Source: Icerya purchasi (taxonomy: Eukaryota; Arthropoda; Insecta; Hemiptera; Monophlebidae). From it: 64,000 nucleotides of DNA. The stretch's first letter is position 1; every line of letters starts with the position of its first letter. Positions 1-9,197 of this stretch are shown here, one piece after another. Location: contig CM077115.1 in NCBI GenBank assembly GCA_039619475.1, positions 511,954,815-512,018,814 of the forward strand, read 5' to 3'. Both the position numbers and the translations under genes were made by a program. A model generated the notes under the pieces. The model was not told the origin of the DNA, did no database searches, and worked only from the letters and a program-made list of their open reading frames with translations.

Positions 1-3000
1 GATGGGTATGGTGGCGTTGCGATTTTAATTAGACACGATCTATCCTATCACACCCACAATATCCCATTTCTTCCTCCGCCCCTTCCCAACCACCCTAACA
101 TGATTCACATTTCACTTGAAAATCTTCTCCCGAATCCTTTACATATTGCTTGCGTGTACATCCCTCCCAACTCCAGCGTCTCTAGTCTTCCTTTGTCTTC
201 ATTCCTTTCATCCCTATCTGATCCATTTATTATTGGTGGAGACTGGAATGCGCACTCTCCTATGTGGGGCTGCACAGGGCGCAATCCTAACGGTGTGACT
301 CTGGAAAATCTGATCCTAAACCATAATCTTTTTCTCCACAACGATCGTTCTCCTACTTTCTTCAAACATCCATCTTCTTCTAGTGCAATCGACCTCTCGT
401 TTTCATCTCCGAATCTTGGTCTTGTAAGCTCCTGGAGAACTCTCGACGGCACTTTTGGTAGTGATCATCTCCCCATTCTCCTAACTCTCAACAACGCTCT
501 TCCTTCTAAACCTTTCAGGCCCTTGCACGCTCCTCACTGGCTTCTCTCCAAAACAGATTGGACTAAATTCCGATCTTTGGTGGATTCCTCACTCCCCCTT
601 ATTCTGGATTTTCCCGACCGTCATCCCAGTACAACTTCTTCATTCAATCTCTATATTCTGCTCTTTCCGCTTCCTCCCCTCCTTCTTCCTTTTCGCCCGG
701 TCGTTCTTCCTCTTGTGCCTCCTCTCTTTGGTGGAATGAAGAGTGTAAAGTTGCCTTCCAAAGAAGCACCGCTACCTTCAAAGCCTTTCGTTCTTGTTCC
801 TCAATATCCAACTTTTTAGCTCACAAAGAAGCCAATGCAAAAGCTCGGTATATTTCAAAATCTGCCAAGAGGAACTCTTGGAAATCATTTTGTTCATCTT
901 TCTCTAGAGATACGCCTCTCTCTAAGATATGGAAAATGGCAAAAGCGTTCAGATCTCCTCTTTCTGAGCGTCCCCACTTCTCCCATCCTTCTTTGCCTGA
1001 ACTTCACTCTTTCTTGGACTCTATTGCTCCTCCGTATGTCCCCACTTTCGAGGAATCGATCATTCCTTCGCTCCCAAATTCCTCAGAACCTCATTTCCTA
1101 TCGTCCCCTTTTCGCTACGAGGAACTCTTGTCCGTTCTTAACAAAACCTCTCCTTCTGCTCCTGGCTTGGACGATCTTTCTTTCCCTATTCTTAAAAAAC
1201 TTTCTCCTTCCTCGTTGCTCTCCCTTCTGAATATCTTCAACTCTTTCCTACTCTCTGGATTTACTCCTGAGTCTTGGAATGACTTCATCGTCATTCCAAT
1301 TCCGAAAAAAAGTCAGTGTTCCTTCCGTCCTATCTCCCTAGCCTCATGTCTGCGCAAACTCTTTGAAGGTTTAATAAACAACCGTCTTGTTTGGTGGCTT
1401 GAGCATAATAATCTAGTTCCTTCTAATATGTTCGGTTTTCGCCCCGGGCTTGGCCCGGTAGATTGCATCAGTACCTTCCTTGCAGATATCTATAAATCAT
1501 TCCTTTCTAAGAAATTTACTGTCGCTTCTTTTGTCGATGTCTGCTCTGCATTCGACAATGTGCATCTTCCTTCTCTGGGCTCCAAACTTCTCTCTCTTAA
1601 TCTCCCACCGGTTTTTATCTCTCTTATACTCAACCTCTTTCAACATAGAACTCTTTATCTATCTTCTCCTTCTCTTTCCACCTCTAGATGCGTCTATCGT
1701 GGGCTGCCCCAGGGATCCTGCCTTAGCCCCACTCTTTTTAATATTTACTCTTTCGATATTGCTTCGCTTCCTATTCCCTCTTTCTCTCTCCTTTTTGCTG
1801 ATGACATTTTAGTTTATTCCACCTCAGATGATCTGTCCTCTGCCACCAACGAGTTAAACCATTCATTGTCCCATCTTAGCAATGCTCTATCTACACTCCA
1901 CCTCTCTCTTTCCCCTTCCAAGTCTTCCTGTATAATTTTTGCTCTCCGCCCCTTTAATCGTGCTTTTATAAACATCAGTGTATCTGGTACACCTATTCCC
2001 ACTGTTAATTCCATATGTTATCTAGGTATTTTCTTAAATAGTCGCCTTACATTTCATGAACATATTAATTATATCTATAATTCCTCGATCAAAAGACTTA
2101 ATCTCCTCAAATCTTTATCACCGCTCAGATGGGGTGGAGACCCGTGCATTCTATTAATTCTATATAAATCGATTATTCGGTCCAAACTCGACTATTGTTC
2201 CTTCATTTATGGCAGTGCCTCCAAGTCTCTCCTTTCGAAACTTGACGCAATTCAGAATTCCTGCCTTCGCCTATGCATTGGCGCTTTAAGATCTTCTCCT
2301 ATTCCTGCGATTCTATCCGAATCTTCCACTCAACCTCTTTCCATTCGTCGTTCACTCCTCGGTTATCGATTTTTAATAAAACGCCTCCCCATTTTGTCAT
2401 CCAATATTATCCCTTCCTATCTTTATATCAAAAATCACTGGCGCTTGGCGCCTCATAGAATTCCGATTTTATCGCATATAGCTGCTCGTGTTTCCAATGT
2501 TTCTCCCTACGTTTCCTCTTATAACAGTCTTCCTTACTTTTCTCTCGATTTTAATAGCATATGGCACCCCATCAATTTCTCCTCTCTTCCAGTCCGAGCT
2601 AATTGTTCCTCTCACAATGTAGTCAACTTCGAATTCTTTCAGCTGCTGAACTCTTCTTTTCCTTCCCATGCCTTAATCTTCTCGGATGGCTCCAAGAGTG
2701 ATGGGGGCGTGTGTGGTGCGTATACGTCTCCTACGTTCCTACACTCTGAGTCCTTCAGACTTCCTTCCTTCTGCTCTATCTTCTCGGCCGAGTCGATCTC
2801 AATTCTTCGTGCAATTCATTTCATATCCTCTACGAGTGGAGTTCACAAATTCCTGATTGTCTCTGATTCCAAAGGCGTTCTTCAAGCCATCTCCTCTCCT
2901 CCTTCTTATACTTCTGACGGTATCATCCTCTCTATCCGATCTCTTGTCTCCTCTTTGTTCTCGTTCCGCTCCATTTCCATAGACTTTCTATGGGTTCCTA

Positions 3001-3557
3001 GTCATTCCAATATTGTGGGAAATGACTCAGCTGACTCTTTAGCTCGCTCAGCCGCCCGTACTGGTCCTTTCCTCGACTCTTTCCCATCCTCAGACATTCT
3101 TTCTCTATCACGCTCTAATCATTCCAGACTTTGGTCTGACATGTATCCATCTATATTCTCAAATCGCTTTTCTCAGTACCGTCTTATTCAACCGGTTCCT
3201 AGTTTCCTGCCTTGGTTTCAATCTATTCCTATCTGTCGTCGTTCCACTGTTGTTTCCTTAATTAGGCTTAGAATCAATCATTCTCTTCTCCCCTCTTCTC
3301 GCTTTCGATTTGCTTTGTCCCCTTCTCCTTTCTGCTCTCTTCACGCTTCTGAGCCTTCTTGTATTTGTGATTCAAATCACATCTTATTCGAATGTTCAGC
3401 ACTCTCTAACGAACGCTCTATTCTTTACACCCAACTTTTAGTTTTGGGTCTTCCTACTCCCTTTAACGCTACCTATATTCTTTCCTTCCCATTGCCTTCA
3501 GTTATCCCATTGCTACTGTCCTTTGTCCTTTCCATTTCTGACCGCCTGGTTATTTAG
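1..3557 (+). pseudogene. ORF2 polyprotein (EN-RT-RNase H) of I-like LINE, one frameshift
   Basis: Reverse-transcriptase polyprotein that would copy the element RNA into a nicked genomic site. The endonuclease part is open in frame 1 from the window edge to about 630 and shows the GGDWNAHS motif (about 226-255) and the SDHLP motif near 460. At about 630 the frame shifts by one base; the second frame reads a WWNEEC linker near 730 and is then open to 3557. RT motifs follow: PGLDD near 1160, GLPQGSCLSP near 1703-1730, and the catalytic FADD at 1794-1805. RNase H begins at SDGSKSDGG (Asp at 2685), followed by acidic residues in AESISILRA, SDSKG and DSADSLA. The C-terminus carries CICDSNHILFEC, a Cys/His finger-like segment. 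Apart from the one frameshift I see no stop in 3.5 kb, so the copy is fairly young. The N-terminal part of ORF2 and any ORF1 lie upstream of the window. Confidence 0.85.
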
Positions 3558-3634
3558 TTATAACTGTTAATTTTTCATGTTGTTGGGTCAAGGCCGCTGG
3601 CGCGCCCAGGGTAGAAAAAAAAAATAAATAAAAA
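1..3634 (+). mobile_element. I-like non-LTR retrotransposon, 5' end outside window
   Basis: Seen: ORF2 is open from base 1 in the endonuclease domain, continues through reverse transcriptase, RNase H and a C-terminal Cys/His segment to a stop at 3557, followed by a short 3' UTR (motif GGCCGCTGGCGCGCCCAGG near 3592-3610) and an A-rich tail at 3614-3634. The coding strand is strikingly C/T-rich with many Ser codons, unlike the AT-rich surroundings. Known: an RNase H domain after RT is typical of I, Nimb, Outcast and LOA-type elements. Inferred: an I-group LINE inserted next to or into family X DNA, which resumes at about 3635. At least five further fragments of this family occur in the window (5247, 12610, 14207 on minus, 17389, 24560). 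Confidence 0.85.
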
Positions 3635-3792
3635 TGATCTCCGATCATATTATAATATCGTTAAAGTACAAACAATAACCCTAATGAAGAAATAGAAACA
3701 AAAATTAATGCGATTCAAGTGTACTTAAATAAAAACAACAACAGAGAAAAAATCTTAATTATAGGAGATTTCAATACTCGATCAACGTTATA

Positions 3793-3821
3793 CACCCTGT
3801 CAAGAAAGTATCGGGAATTGT
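3793..3821 (+). repeat. Left terminal inverted repeat of mariner
   Basis: 29 bp, identical to the reverse complement of 5083-5111; transposase binding end; flanked outside by the TA duplication. Confidence 0.95.
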
Positions 3822-3986
3822 CAATTTAAATCTCCCGGGTAATAGCTAGGCAGATAATTTTTTTTTTCCAGGTTGGTACAACTGTTTTGTATTATGATGC
3901 CTATTTTTAGCGCGATCTGTCAACCAGTGTGTTTACAGCAGCTGTTAAAATCAGTCGACCTTGAAGTGTTTTGTCGAAGTTTTACA

Positions 3987-5063
3987 ATGAGTGAAAATAT
4001 TGAACAACGTACTTGTGTTAAATTCTGTGTTTCGAACGAAATTTCTTGTGCCGATACACTGAAAATGTTACAGAAGGCTTTTGGTGAATCTGCTTTATCA
4101 AAAACGCGGGTTTACGAGTGGTACAGAGCGTTCAAGGATGGTCGGGAGACGGTCGAAGACATGCCTCGCTCTGGACGGCCTTCAACGAGTGTGACCGATG
4201 ATAACGTCGATAAAATCAAGGAAATCGTTGCTGAAAATTGTCATGTGAGCTTGAGAGAGATGGCTCATGGATTGGGCATGTCACACGAGAGCGTACGTAC
4301 GATTGTGCACGAAAAATTGGGTATGCAACGCGTTGCGGCTCGGCTTGTTCCGAAAGACCTGAATTTCTTTCAAAAAAAGTACCGAGAACAGGTAGCTGCA
4401 GACATGCTGGATCGAGCCAATTTGGATCCTACCTTCTTGGAAAAGATAATTACTGGTGACGAGACATGGGTGTACGAGTACGACACGCTTACGAACCAGC
4501 AATCGTCCGAATGGCGGCCAATTGGCGCGCCAAAGCCGAAAAAACCTCGCCAAAGCCGATCGAAAGTGAAGATCATGTTGATTGTTTTCTTCGATATTCG
4601 AGGCGTGGTACACTATGAATATGTGCCAGCCGGACAGACAGTCACCAAAGAGTTTTACTTAAGTGTTTTGAGACGTTTGAGAGAGGCTATCCGTCGTAAA
4701 CGTAACGATTTGTGGGTCGACAATTCTTGGATTCTCCATCACGATAATGCGCCGTCTCACAAAGCCATAATTGTGAATGAGTTTTTGGCCAAACACTCGG
4801 TAAATATCATCGAACAACCGCCGTATTCACCAGATTTAGTACCCTGCGACTTCTTCCTATTCTCAAAACTCAAATTTCCGCTACGGGGAATGCGCTTCGA
4901 ATCGATTGATGACATCAAGACGAATGCGACGCGAGAGCTAAAGGCCATCCCGGAAACCGCCTATCAGAAGTGCTTTGCCGAGTGGAAAAAGCGTTGGCAT
5001 ATGTGCATCGCTTCGAATGGATGTTATTTTGAAGGTGACAAAATAAATTTGGATGAAAATTAA
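3987..5063 (+). CDS. Mariner transposase, full length (358 aa)
   Basis: DDE/D-family transposase that excises the element and inserts it at TA. The frame is open from 3873, but I choose the ATG at 3987 (MSENIEQ) because it gives 358 residues, close to the usual length of about 345-360, and the upstream residues do not look like mariner. Seen: N-terminal helix-turn-helix DNA-binding region, residues about 5-115, including KTRVYEWYRAFKDGRE (39-54) and RSGRPSTS (61-68); the linker motif RLVPKDL (119-125) in place of the family WVPHEL; catalytic Asp158 (TGDETWV), Asp253 (HHDNAPSH) and Asp288 (PCDFFLF), the last two separated by 34 residues, hence DD34D; YSPDL at 280-284. No stop or frameshift. 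Leader of 194 bp and trailer of 48 bp to the element ends. GC content is higher than the flanking LINE DNA. Activity is inference only. Confidence 0.95.
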   Translation: MSENIEQRTCVKFCVSNEISCADTLKMLQKAFGESALSKTRVYEWYRAFKDGRETVEDMPRSGRPSTSVTDDNVDKIKEIVAENCHVSLREMAHGLGMSHESVRTIVHEKLGMQRVAARLVPKDLNFFQKKYREQVAADMLDRANLDPTFLEKIITGDETWVYEYDTLTNQQSSEWRPIGAPKPKKPRQSRSKVKIMLIVFFDIRGVVHYEYVPAGQTVTKEFYLSVLRRLREAIRRKRNDLWVDNSWILHHDNAPSHKAIIVNEFLAKHSVNIIEQPPYSPDLVPCDFFLFSKLKFPLRGMRFESIDDIKTNATRELKAIPETAYQKCFAEWKKRWHMCIASNGCYFEGDKINLDEN

Positions 5064-5082
5064 AAATTGTTCGTTTTATTTA

Positions 5083-5111
5083 ACAATTCCCGATACTTTC
5101 TTGACAGGGTG
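5083..5111 (-). repeat. Right terminal inverted repeat of mariner
   Basis: 29 bp, perfect inverted copy of 3793-3821, starting 19 bp after the transposase stop codon; TA follows at 5112-5113. Confidence 0.95.
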
Positions 5112-5246
5112 TATGAAAAATTAAAACGAAATTATAAAACACAAAGAACAGAAAAATTTGAGGAATTCCTCTTCAGCAATAACCTAACAGTTAAAAATAA
5201 ATATAATAACAAAACCTTTGAAAACAAAAATGGTTCTAATCGACCT

Positions 5247-5713
5247 TCCTTTTCTTATCAACCTTGCTCTTAAATTTTTTCATCCAACCTAATCTTCCTA
5301 ACCGGCCTTGGTTTTACGATTTTTCTTCGCTTCACCGCTCCGTTATTGTCCCTATTATACGTTTACGTCTGAATCATACTCTTCCTTCCTTACGTTTTCA
5401 TTTTCATCTCGCTCTCTCCCCTTGTTGCTCTCTTCACCCTGACGACGAAGCCGTCTGTGATCCTGACCATATCCTCTTTGAATGTCCATCCCTCGTGAAC
5501 GAACGCACTTCTTTGTATTCCAATCTGCTATCACTCAAACTCTCTACTCCTTATTGTGCCCCTCCTATATCTTATCGTTTCCGTCGATCTCCGTTGTTCC
5601 TGTCCTCGGTTCTTTTATCTTAACAATAGCTGATCGAATCTACATTTAACTGATCCTTCTCCCTCGTTTCGTTTCTGGGCGATGATTCTTTGTTGACAGG
5701 GGGTTAAAAAAAA
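5247..5713 (+). mobile_element. 5'-truncated I-like LINE fragment (3' end only)
   Basis: An open stretch at 5264-5620 reads a C-terminal ORF2 segment (IPIIRLRLNHTLP, CDPDHILFECPSLVNER) that matches the C-terminus of the 1-3634 element (SLIRLRINHSLLP, CDSNHILFEC). It ends in GGGGTT plus an A run at 5706-5713. Flanking GACCT occurs at 5242-5246 and 5714-5718, a possible 5-bp target duplication. It sits inside the family X linker region. Confidence 0.75.
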
Positions 5714-6207
5714 GACCTCTTCATAGCAAATAATAAAATAAAACAGAAAGTACAAGAGATCAAAATAAAAGACAGCACTCTTTCTCAACACAAAACAATA
5801 AAATTAACCATAAAAAACGTGGAGAACCAACACAACAACTTACAGGAGATTAAAACAATAAATTACAGCATCTTTGAAGAATTTAGAAACACCGATCTAA
5901 TTGACGAATTAAAATTAATCAAAAAATCATCGAATATAGAAGAGGTAAATAAAAAAGTATAAACAATACTAATTAAAATAGACAAAATCAGAGAAAAAAG
6001 TATAGTTAAAAAACTAATTAGCACTACAAACACATGGTGAAGCAATAAATTAGAAATACACAAAGAAAAAAAAATATGGTTACTTAATTTATAGATAAGA
6101 ATGAAAAACTAGAGAAATAAAAAATCAGAAATTAGTGGGAAACAACGAGTTCATTTCGCTGAATTTAAAGAGTAGAGGAGGATGTTCGGTAATCGCTTCT
6201 TTATATG

Positions 6208-6347
6208 TTTTTTTTATTTTTTGGCGCGTTAACTACGAACATAAACCCAACGCCAGTGAAATTTTTGGAAGTGTCAGTGTGCGCGAATCAAACCCGGTTC
6301 CACACGAACGAAACACCAATACCTAACCAGCTGCGCCACGATAGCTG
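6208..6347 (-). repeat. tRNA-derived SINE, copy 1
   Basis: On the minus strand the unit starts with a tRNA-like head: A-box-like TGGCGCAGCTGGTTAGGT (complement of 6321-6338) and B-box-like GGTTTGATTC (complement of 6285-6294) about 30 bp apart, the spacing of a pol III promoter. The body ends in AACGCGCC and an A-rich tail (T-rich on plus, 6208-6221). Known: such SINEs are transcribed by RNA polymerase III and copied by LINE enzymes. Two further copies of the same body are at 7874 and 35467. Confidence 0.75.
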
Positions 6348-6400
6348 ACTCACTTCTTTCTAAAAATATTTACAATAAACGTGTTGTGCATATATATATA

Positions 6401-6836
6401 CAACTCGGCCATTTTGGCCTCGCAAGGGGCCGTGCCCCTTGACCCCTCTTGCTTACATTTCTGTCTCTTTCTCTTCTATACTTTGTATAAAATGATCAAA
6501 ATTTACAACGTAATTCTTACTGGCATCAACACAAAAAAAAAAAAATAACATAACCACAAAAGTCCTATTCTAACATTTAACTTCCGCGTTATATAAAATT
6601 AAGACATTTTTTCGTTACATTTACCGTTACATATTTCGTTACATAAAATTGTGACATTTTTTAAATAACAATAACAAAAATGCTACAAAATATAACAAAC
6701 GTTACATAAAATTGGGACATTTTTTTGGGACATTTAGCGTTACATAAAATTGGGACATTTTTTGGGACATTTAGCGTTACATAAAATTGGGACATTTTTT
6801 CGAATGGGGGGTAGCCTAAGAATTACGTTGTAATTA

Positions 6837-6838
<2 letters not shown>
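6401..6838 (+). repeat. GC-hairpin repeat family, copy 1
   Basis: A dispersed repeat bounded by TA runs. It begins ACTCGGCCATTTTGGCC, followed by AAGGGGCCGTGCCCCTT (a 7-bp stem with 3-nt loop), then TACTTTGTATAAAATGATCA, then tandem short units containing GTTACATAAAATTGGGACAT, and ends TAAGAATTACGTTGTAATTA. The segment near 6503-6517 (TTACAACGTAATTCTTA) is inverted at 6816-6832. No coding capacity. Other copies: 29173-29568, 37252-37463 and a diverged one at 36056-36290. Confidence 0.7.
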
Positions 6839-6868
<30 letters not shown>

Positions 6869-6871
<3 letters not shown>

Positions 6872-7302
6872 ACGGCGAATAAGAAAAGGGACCTAGTGAC
6901 CAAAACACAATTTTTCAGTAGAGCAGTTTAAAGACTGATAGCATGTTCAGCTCGAAATCTCTTCTATTAGGTATATCAAAAGTCTGAAAGGGCCGTTCAC
7001 AAAAGCGTTGTAGCAAATTGAGACTTGTTTCCTTCGATTCCTCAGCTTTTTTTCATCATACAATCCACAAAATACTGATACTTTATTGGCATATTTATGA
7101 TTAAAGATTGTATTTTTACGAAAGTCGAATCCGTAAAAACTTAGATGTAACATCAAACTTTAACGATTGAAAAGGTGACTTTTGAAAATAGCTAGAAACT
7201 TCAGACTTTATTCATTGGATTCCTCGACAAATTCTCTATAAGATACCATTTTAACCTCAAAACTCATTATTTGGTCGTTAGGTCCTTTTTCTCGTTCGCC
7301 GT

Positions 7303-7305
<3 letters not shown>
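6869..7305. mobile_element. Non-autonomous element with 35-bp terminal inverted repeats (MITE)
   Basis: Seen: 6869-6903 and the complement of 7271-7305 match at 30 of 35 positions, outer end GTGACGGCGAA, inner part GGACCTA then GACCAA. All five differences are transitions. Length is 437 bp, without a convincing reading frame. Both sides are TA/TG microsatellite, so a target duplication cannot be read. Superfamily not assigned. Confidence 0.7.
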
Positions 7306-7367
<62 letters not shown>

Positions 7368-7400
7368 TTATATATATTTATATATATTTATATACTATAA
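7306..7400. repeat. TA microsatellite with TATATTTA units
   Basis: About 95 bp of uninterrupted TA followed by four TATATATTTA-type units, directly at the right end of the preceding inverted-repeat element. Confidence 0.9.
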
Positions 7401-7873
7401 ATGTACATATATGTATAAAAGCTAGTTTGGATAATGTAATAATCTAATTCAACTTTACAGAACGTAGAATAAAAACATTAAAGTGAACAATATGCTATTA
7501 TAGGATGCTGATAATTTAATTTACGAAGAAAGAAGACACTAATACGCGTTACGGATTTAAGTACATTATACTAACACAATATTAGTCTTTCGCAGCGGAA
7601 CAGAGATATAGTAATTTTATCATTGAGAAACTTCTACTTACCACATTTTAAAATAATATTATTAACGCAATATTTAATTATAAAAAATGCTAGTATGTCA
7701 AGCTACTTTTTAAATCTGTATTATAGGTATATTAAAATTGTTGCTGGCAGCCTCTAATATCAAGACCAGTATCTGACCGAAGGGGAGATTTCGGCCAAAG
7801 CTTAAGTCGAAGTCGAACGTTAAATTAGAAATTTACTTCCGCTAACAAACCCAATAAAAAGAAGAAAAAAACG
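7401..7873. other. AT-rich spacer, nothing recognised
   Basis: No reading frame, repeat edge or RNA signal that I can support. Confidence 0.5.
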
Positions 7874-8017
7874 TATTTTTTGGGTGGGGGCGAGTCAACT
7901 GTGGACATTCACCCGGCGCAAGTGGAATTTTTGGAAATTCCAATATGCGGCAACGGGATTCGAACCAAGTCCTAATCAAGCGAAACACAATTAACTAATC
8001 AAGTAGGTCATGATGTA
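7874..8017 (-). repeat. tRNA-derived SINE, copy 2 (diverged)
   Basis: On minus, a B-box GGTTCGAATC (complement of 7958-7967) matches the pol III consensus exactly. The A-box region (complement of about 7990-8012) is degraded. The body up to GTTGACTCGCCCC resembles copies 1 and 3 (GTTRACGCGCC). Likely an older, inactive copy. Confidence 0.65.
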
Positions 8018-8880
8018 GTTGGCTTAAATTATTAGTATCCGCTGTTTAGTTTTAAATTCGATAATTTTTTATTGACGAATTTTCAAAAAAAATTCTATAA
8101 AAGAAATTAACTTTAAATGTTACGTATTCACTAATTCGAATACTTCATAAATAAAAGAATGAAAGTGAAATTAAGGAAGAAAAATTCCTACTCTTATTTT
8201 AGAATATCCTTAATTATGAAAAATATTTCCATTACATGATAAGAAAATTTTTACAAAAAGAAATGCATACATCAGTTACAAGATTACACGTAAATTACAT
8301 TGGAAATGAATTATAACGTGCATTTTCACTACGGAATACCTTATTGTGTGGATGACAACTTAATAGAAAAAATTTCAAAGCCTAAAAATCAACGTAAATA
8401 GAGCATTAAACCCTAAATTCGTACGAGCCACACTTACTTCGGTTACCATATCTTGGTACTACATAGGAAAAAGTGTGCATGTAGATAATAACTATTTATT
8501 GCTTACACACACCTAGTACACATATAGTATTGTGCAAAAATTTCAACTTTTAAATTTTCCTGCGGGTACGTAATGTTTTTAATTGCACAGTGTAACATAT
8601 TTGACACATTTTGGATAATTTCCAGTCCAACAATTCAAGTATTTCAAAAATGTCCTCCAAACTCCCTCAAATATTTTAATATATTTATTATTACACCAGA
8701 ACGAATAATATTCCCGTTGAAGCTTACTAAGGTATGGTAAAAGAAAAAAAGAGTATCAGGCTTTCGAAAGAATTCCTTATAGCAAAATCTAATGTTCGTT
8801 AAGCCGAATTAGCAATATGATTAAAATGAAACAAAAATTTAGGTTCACTGCCAATATGAATTTTCGGATGACGCCCATCA
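8018..8880. other. AT-rich spacer, nothing recognised
   Basis: No supported gene or repeat; only short chance frames. Confidence 0.5.
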
Positions 8881-8911
8881 GTTTTTTTTTTTTTTTCAAT
8901 TTTTAAATAAG

Positions 8912-8955
8912 TTGTGGGTCCCGCAAGGCATACTGGCCGTCTGCGGGTGCCCAAC
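8912..8955 (-). promoter_or_regulatory. Conserved 3' UTR hairpin of family A LINE
   Basis: CCCGCA (8920-8925) pairs with TGCGGG (8942-8947), with inner GGC/GCC and an outer GTT..GGG/CCCAAC stem. The equivalent stem in the other copies is CTCACA/TGTGAG (44548-44553 with 44572-44577) and CTCACAA/TTGTGAG (34080-34086 with 34103-34109), so two base pairs changed on both sides. Inferred role: recognition of template RNA by the element's own RT. Confidence 0.65.
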
Positions 8956-9197
8956 ACGCTTATTATCGTTTATTCGACAAATATGTTACATACGTTATAA
9001 TATTTCATTACAATTAGTTTTCATAATTACACAAGGTGTGTAATAAAAAAAAAAAAAAATAATAATAATAATAACAAAAAGAAGTACAAACAAAAAAGGA
9101 CTCCTTATTGCTATACAACAATTCCATACTACATCTTTGAGAAATGCGAATGGTCGATTCTCCGTCACAGCCAGTTCCCATTTTGTCTATTTTAATG

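Larger units (their letters stand above)
3793..5111 (+). mobile_element. Intact mariner transposon (1319 bp)
   Basis: Seen: perfect 29-bp terminal inverted repeats (3793-3821 and 5083-5111, outer end CACCCTGTCAAGAAAG), a TA dinucleotide directly outside each end (3791-3792 and 5112-5113), and a single uninterrupted transposase gene. Known: these are the hallmarks of mariner (IS630-Tc1-mariner superfamily), which cuts and pastes at TA. Inferred: perfect repeats and an open gene mean recent insertion, and the element could still be mobile. It interrupts the endonuclease region of a family X LINE. Confidence 0.95.
3635..6130 (+). mobile_element. Family X (R1-like) LINE fragment, split by two insertions
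   Basis: Three separated pieces read as one ORF2 endonuclease-to-linker region: 3660-3792 (ending in LIIGDFNTRS, an EN motif), 5114-5241 (KFEEFLFSNNLTVKNKYNNKTF), and 5714-6130 (a Lys/Asn/Ile-rich linker with several stops). Each piece matches the better copy at 25552-28213 in order: KFEEFLFANDLSV corresponds to the second piece. The gaps are an intact mariner (3793-5111) and an I-like 3' fragment (5247-5713). The upstream side abuts the poly-A tail of the I-like LINE at 3634, so that element may also have inserted into X. The RT domain is absent here. Fragment ends at 6130 are approximate. Confidence 0.7.

Noticed and set aside
105..452. Minus-strand frame of 115 codons inside the first LINE
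   Set aside because: It lies opposite the endonuclease coding strand, which carries clear family motifs; the frame is a shadow.
6841..6868. CRISPR-like or tandem array around TA/TG runs
   Set aside because: Simple dinucleotide microsatellites only; no spacer-repeat structure anywhere in the window.
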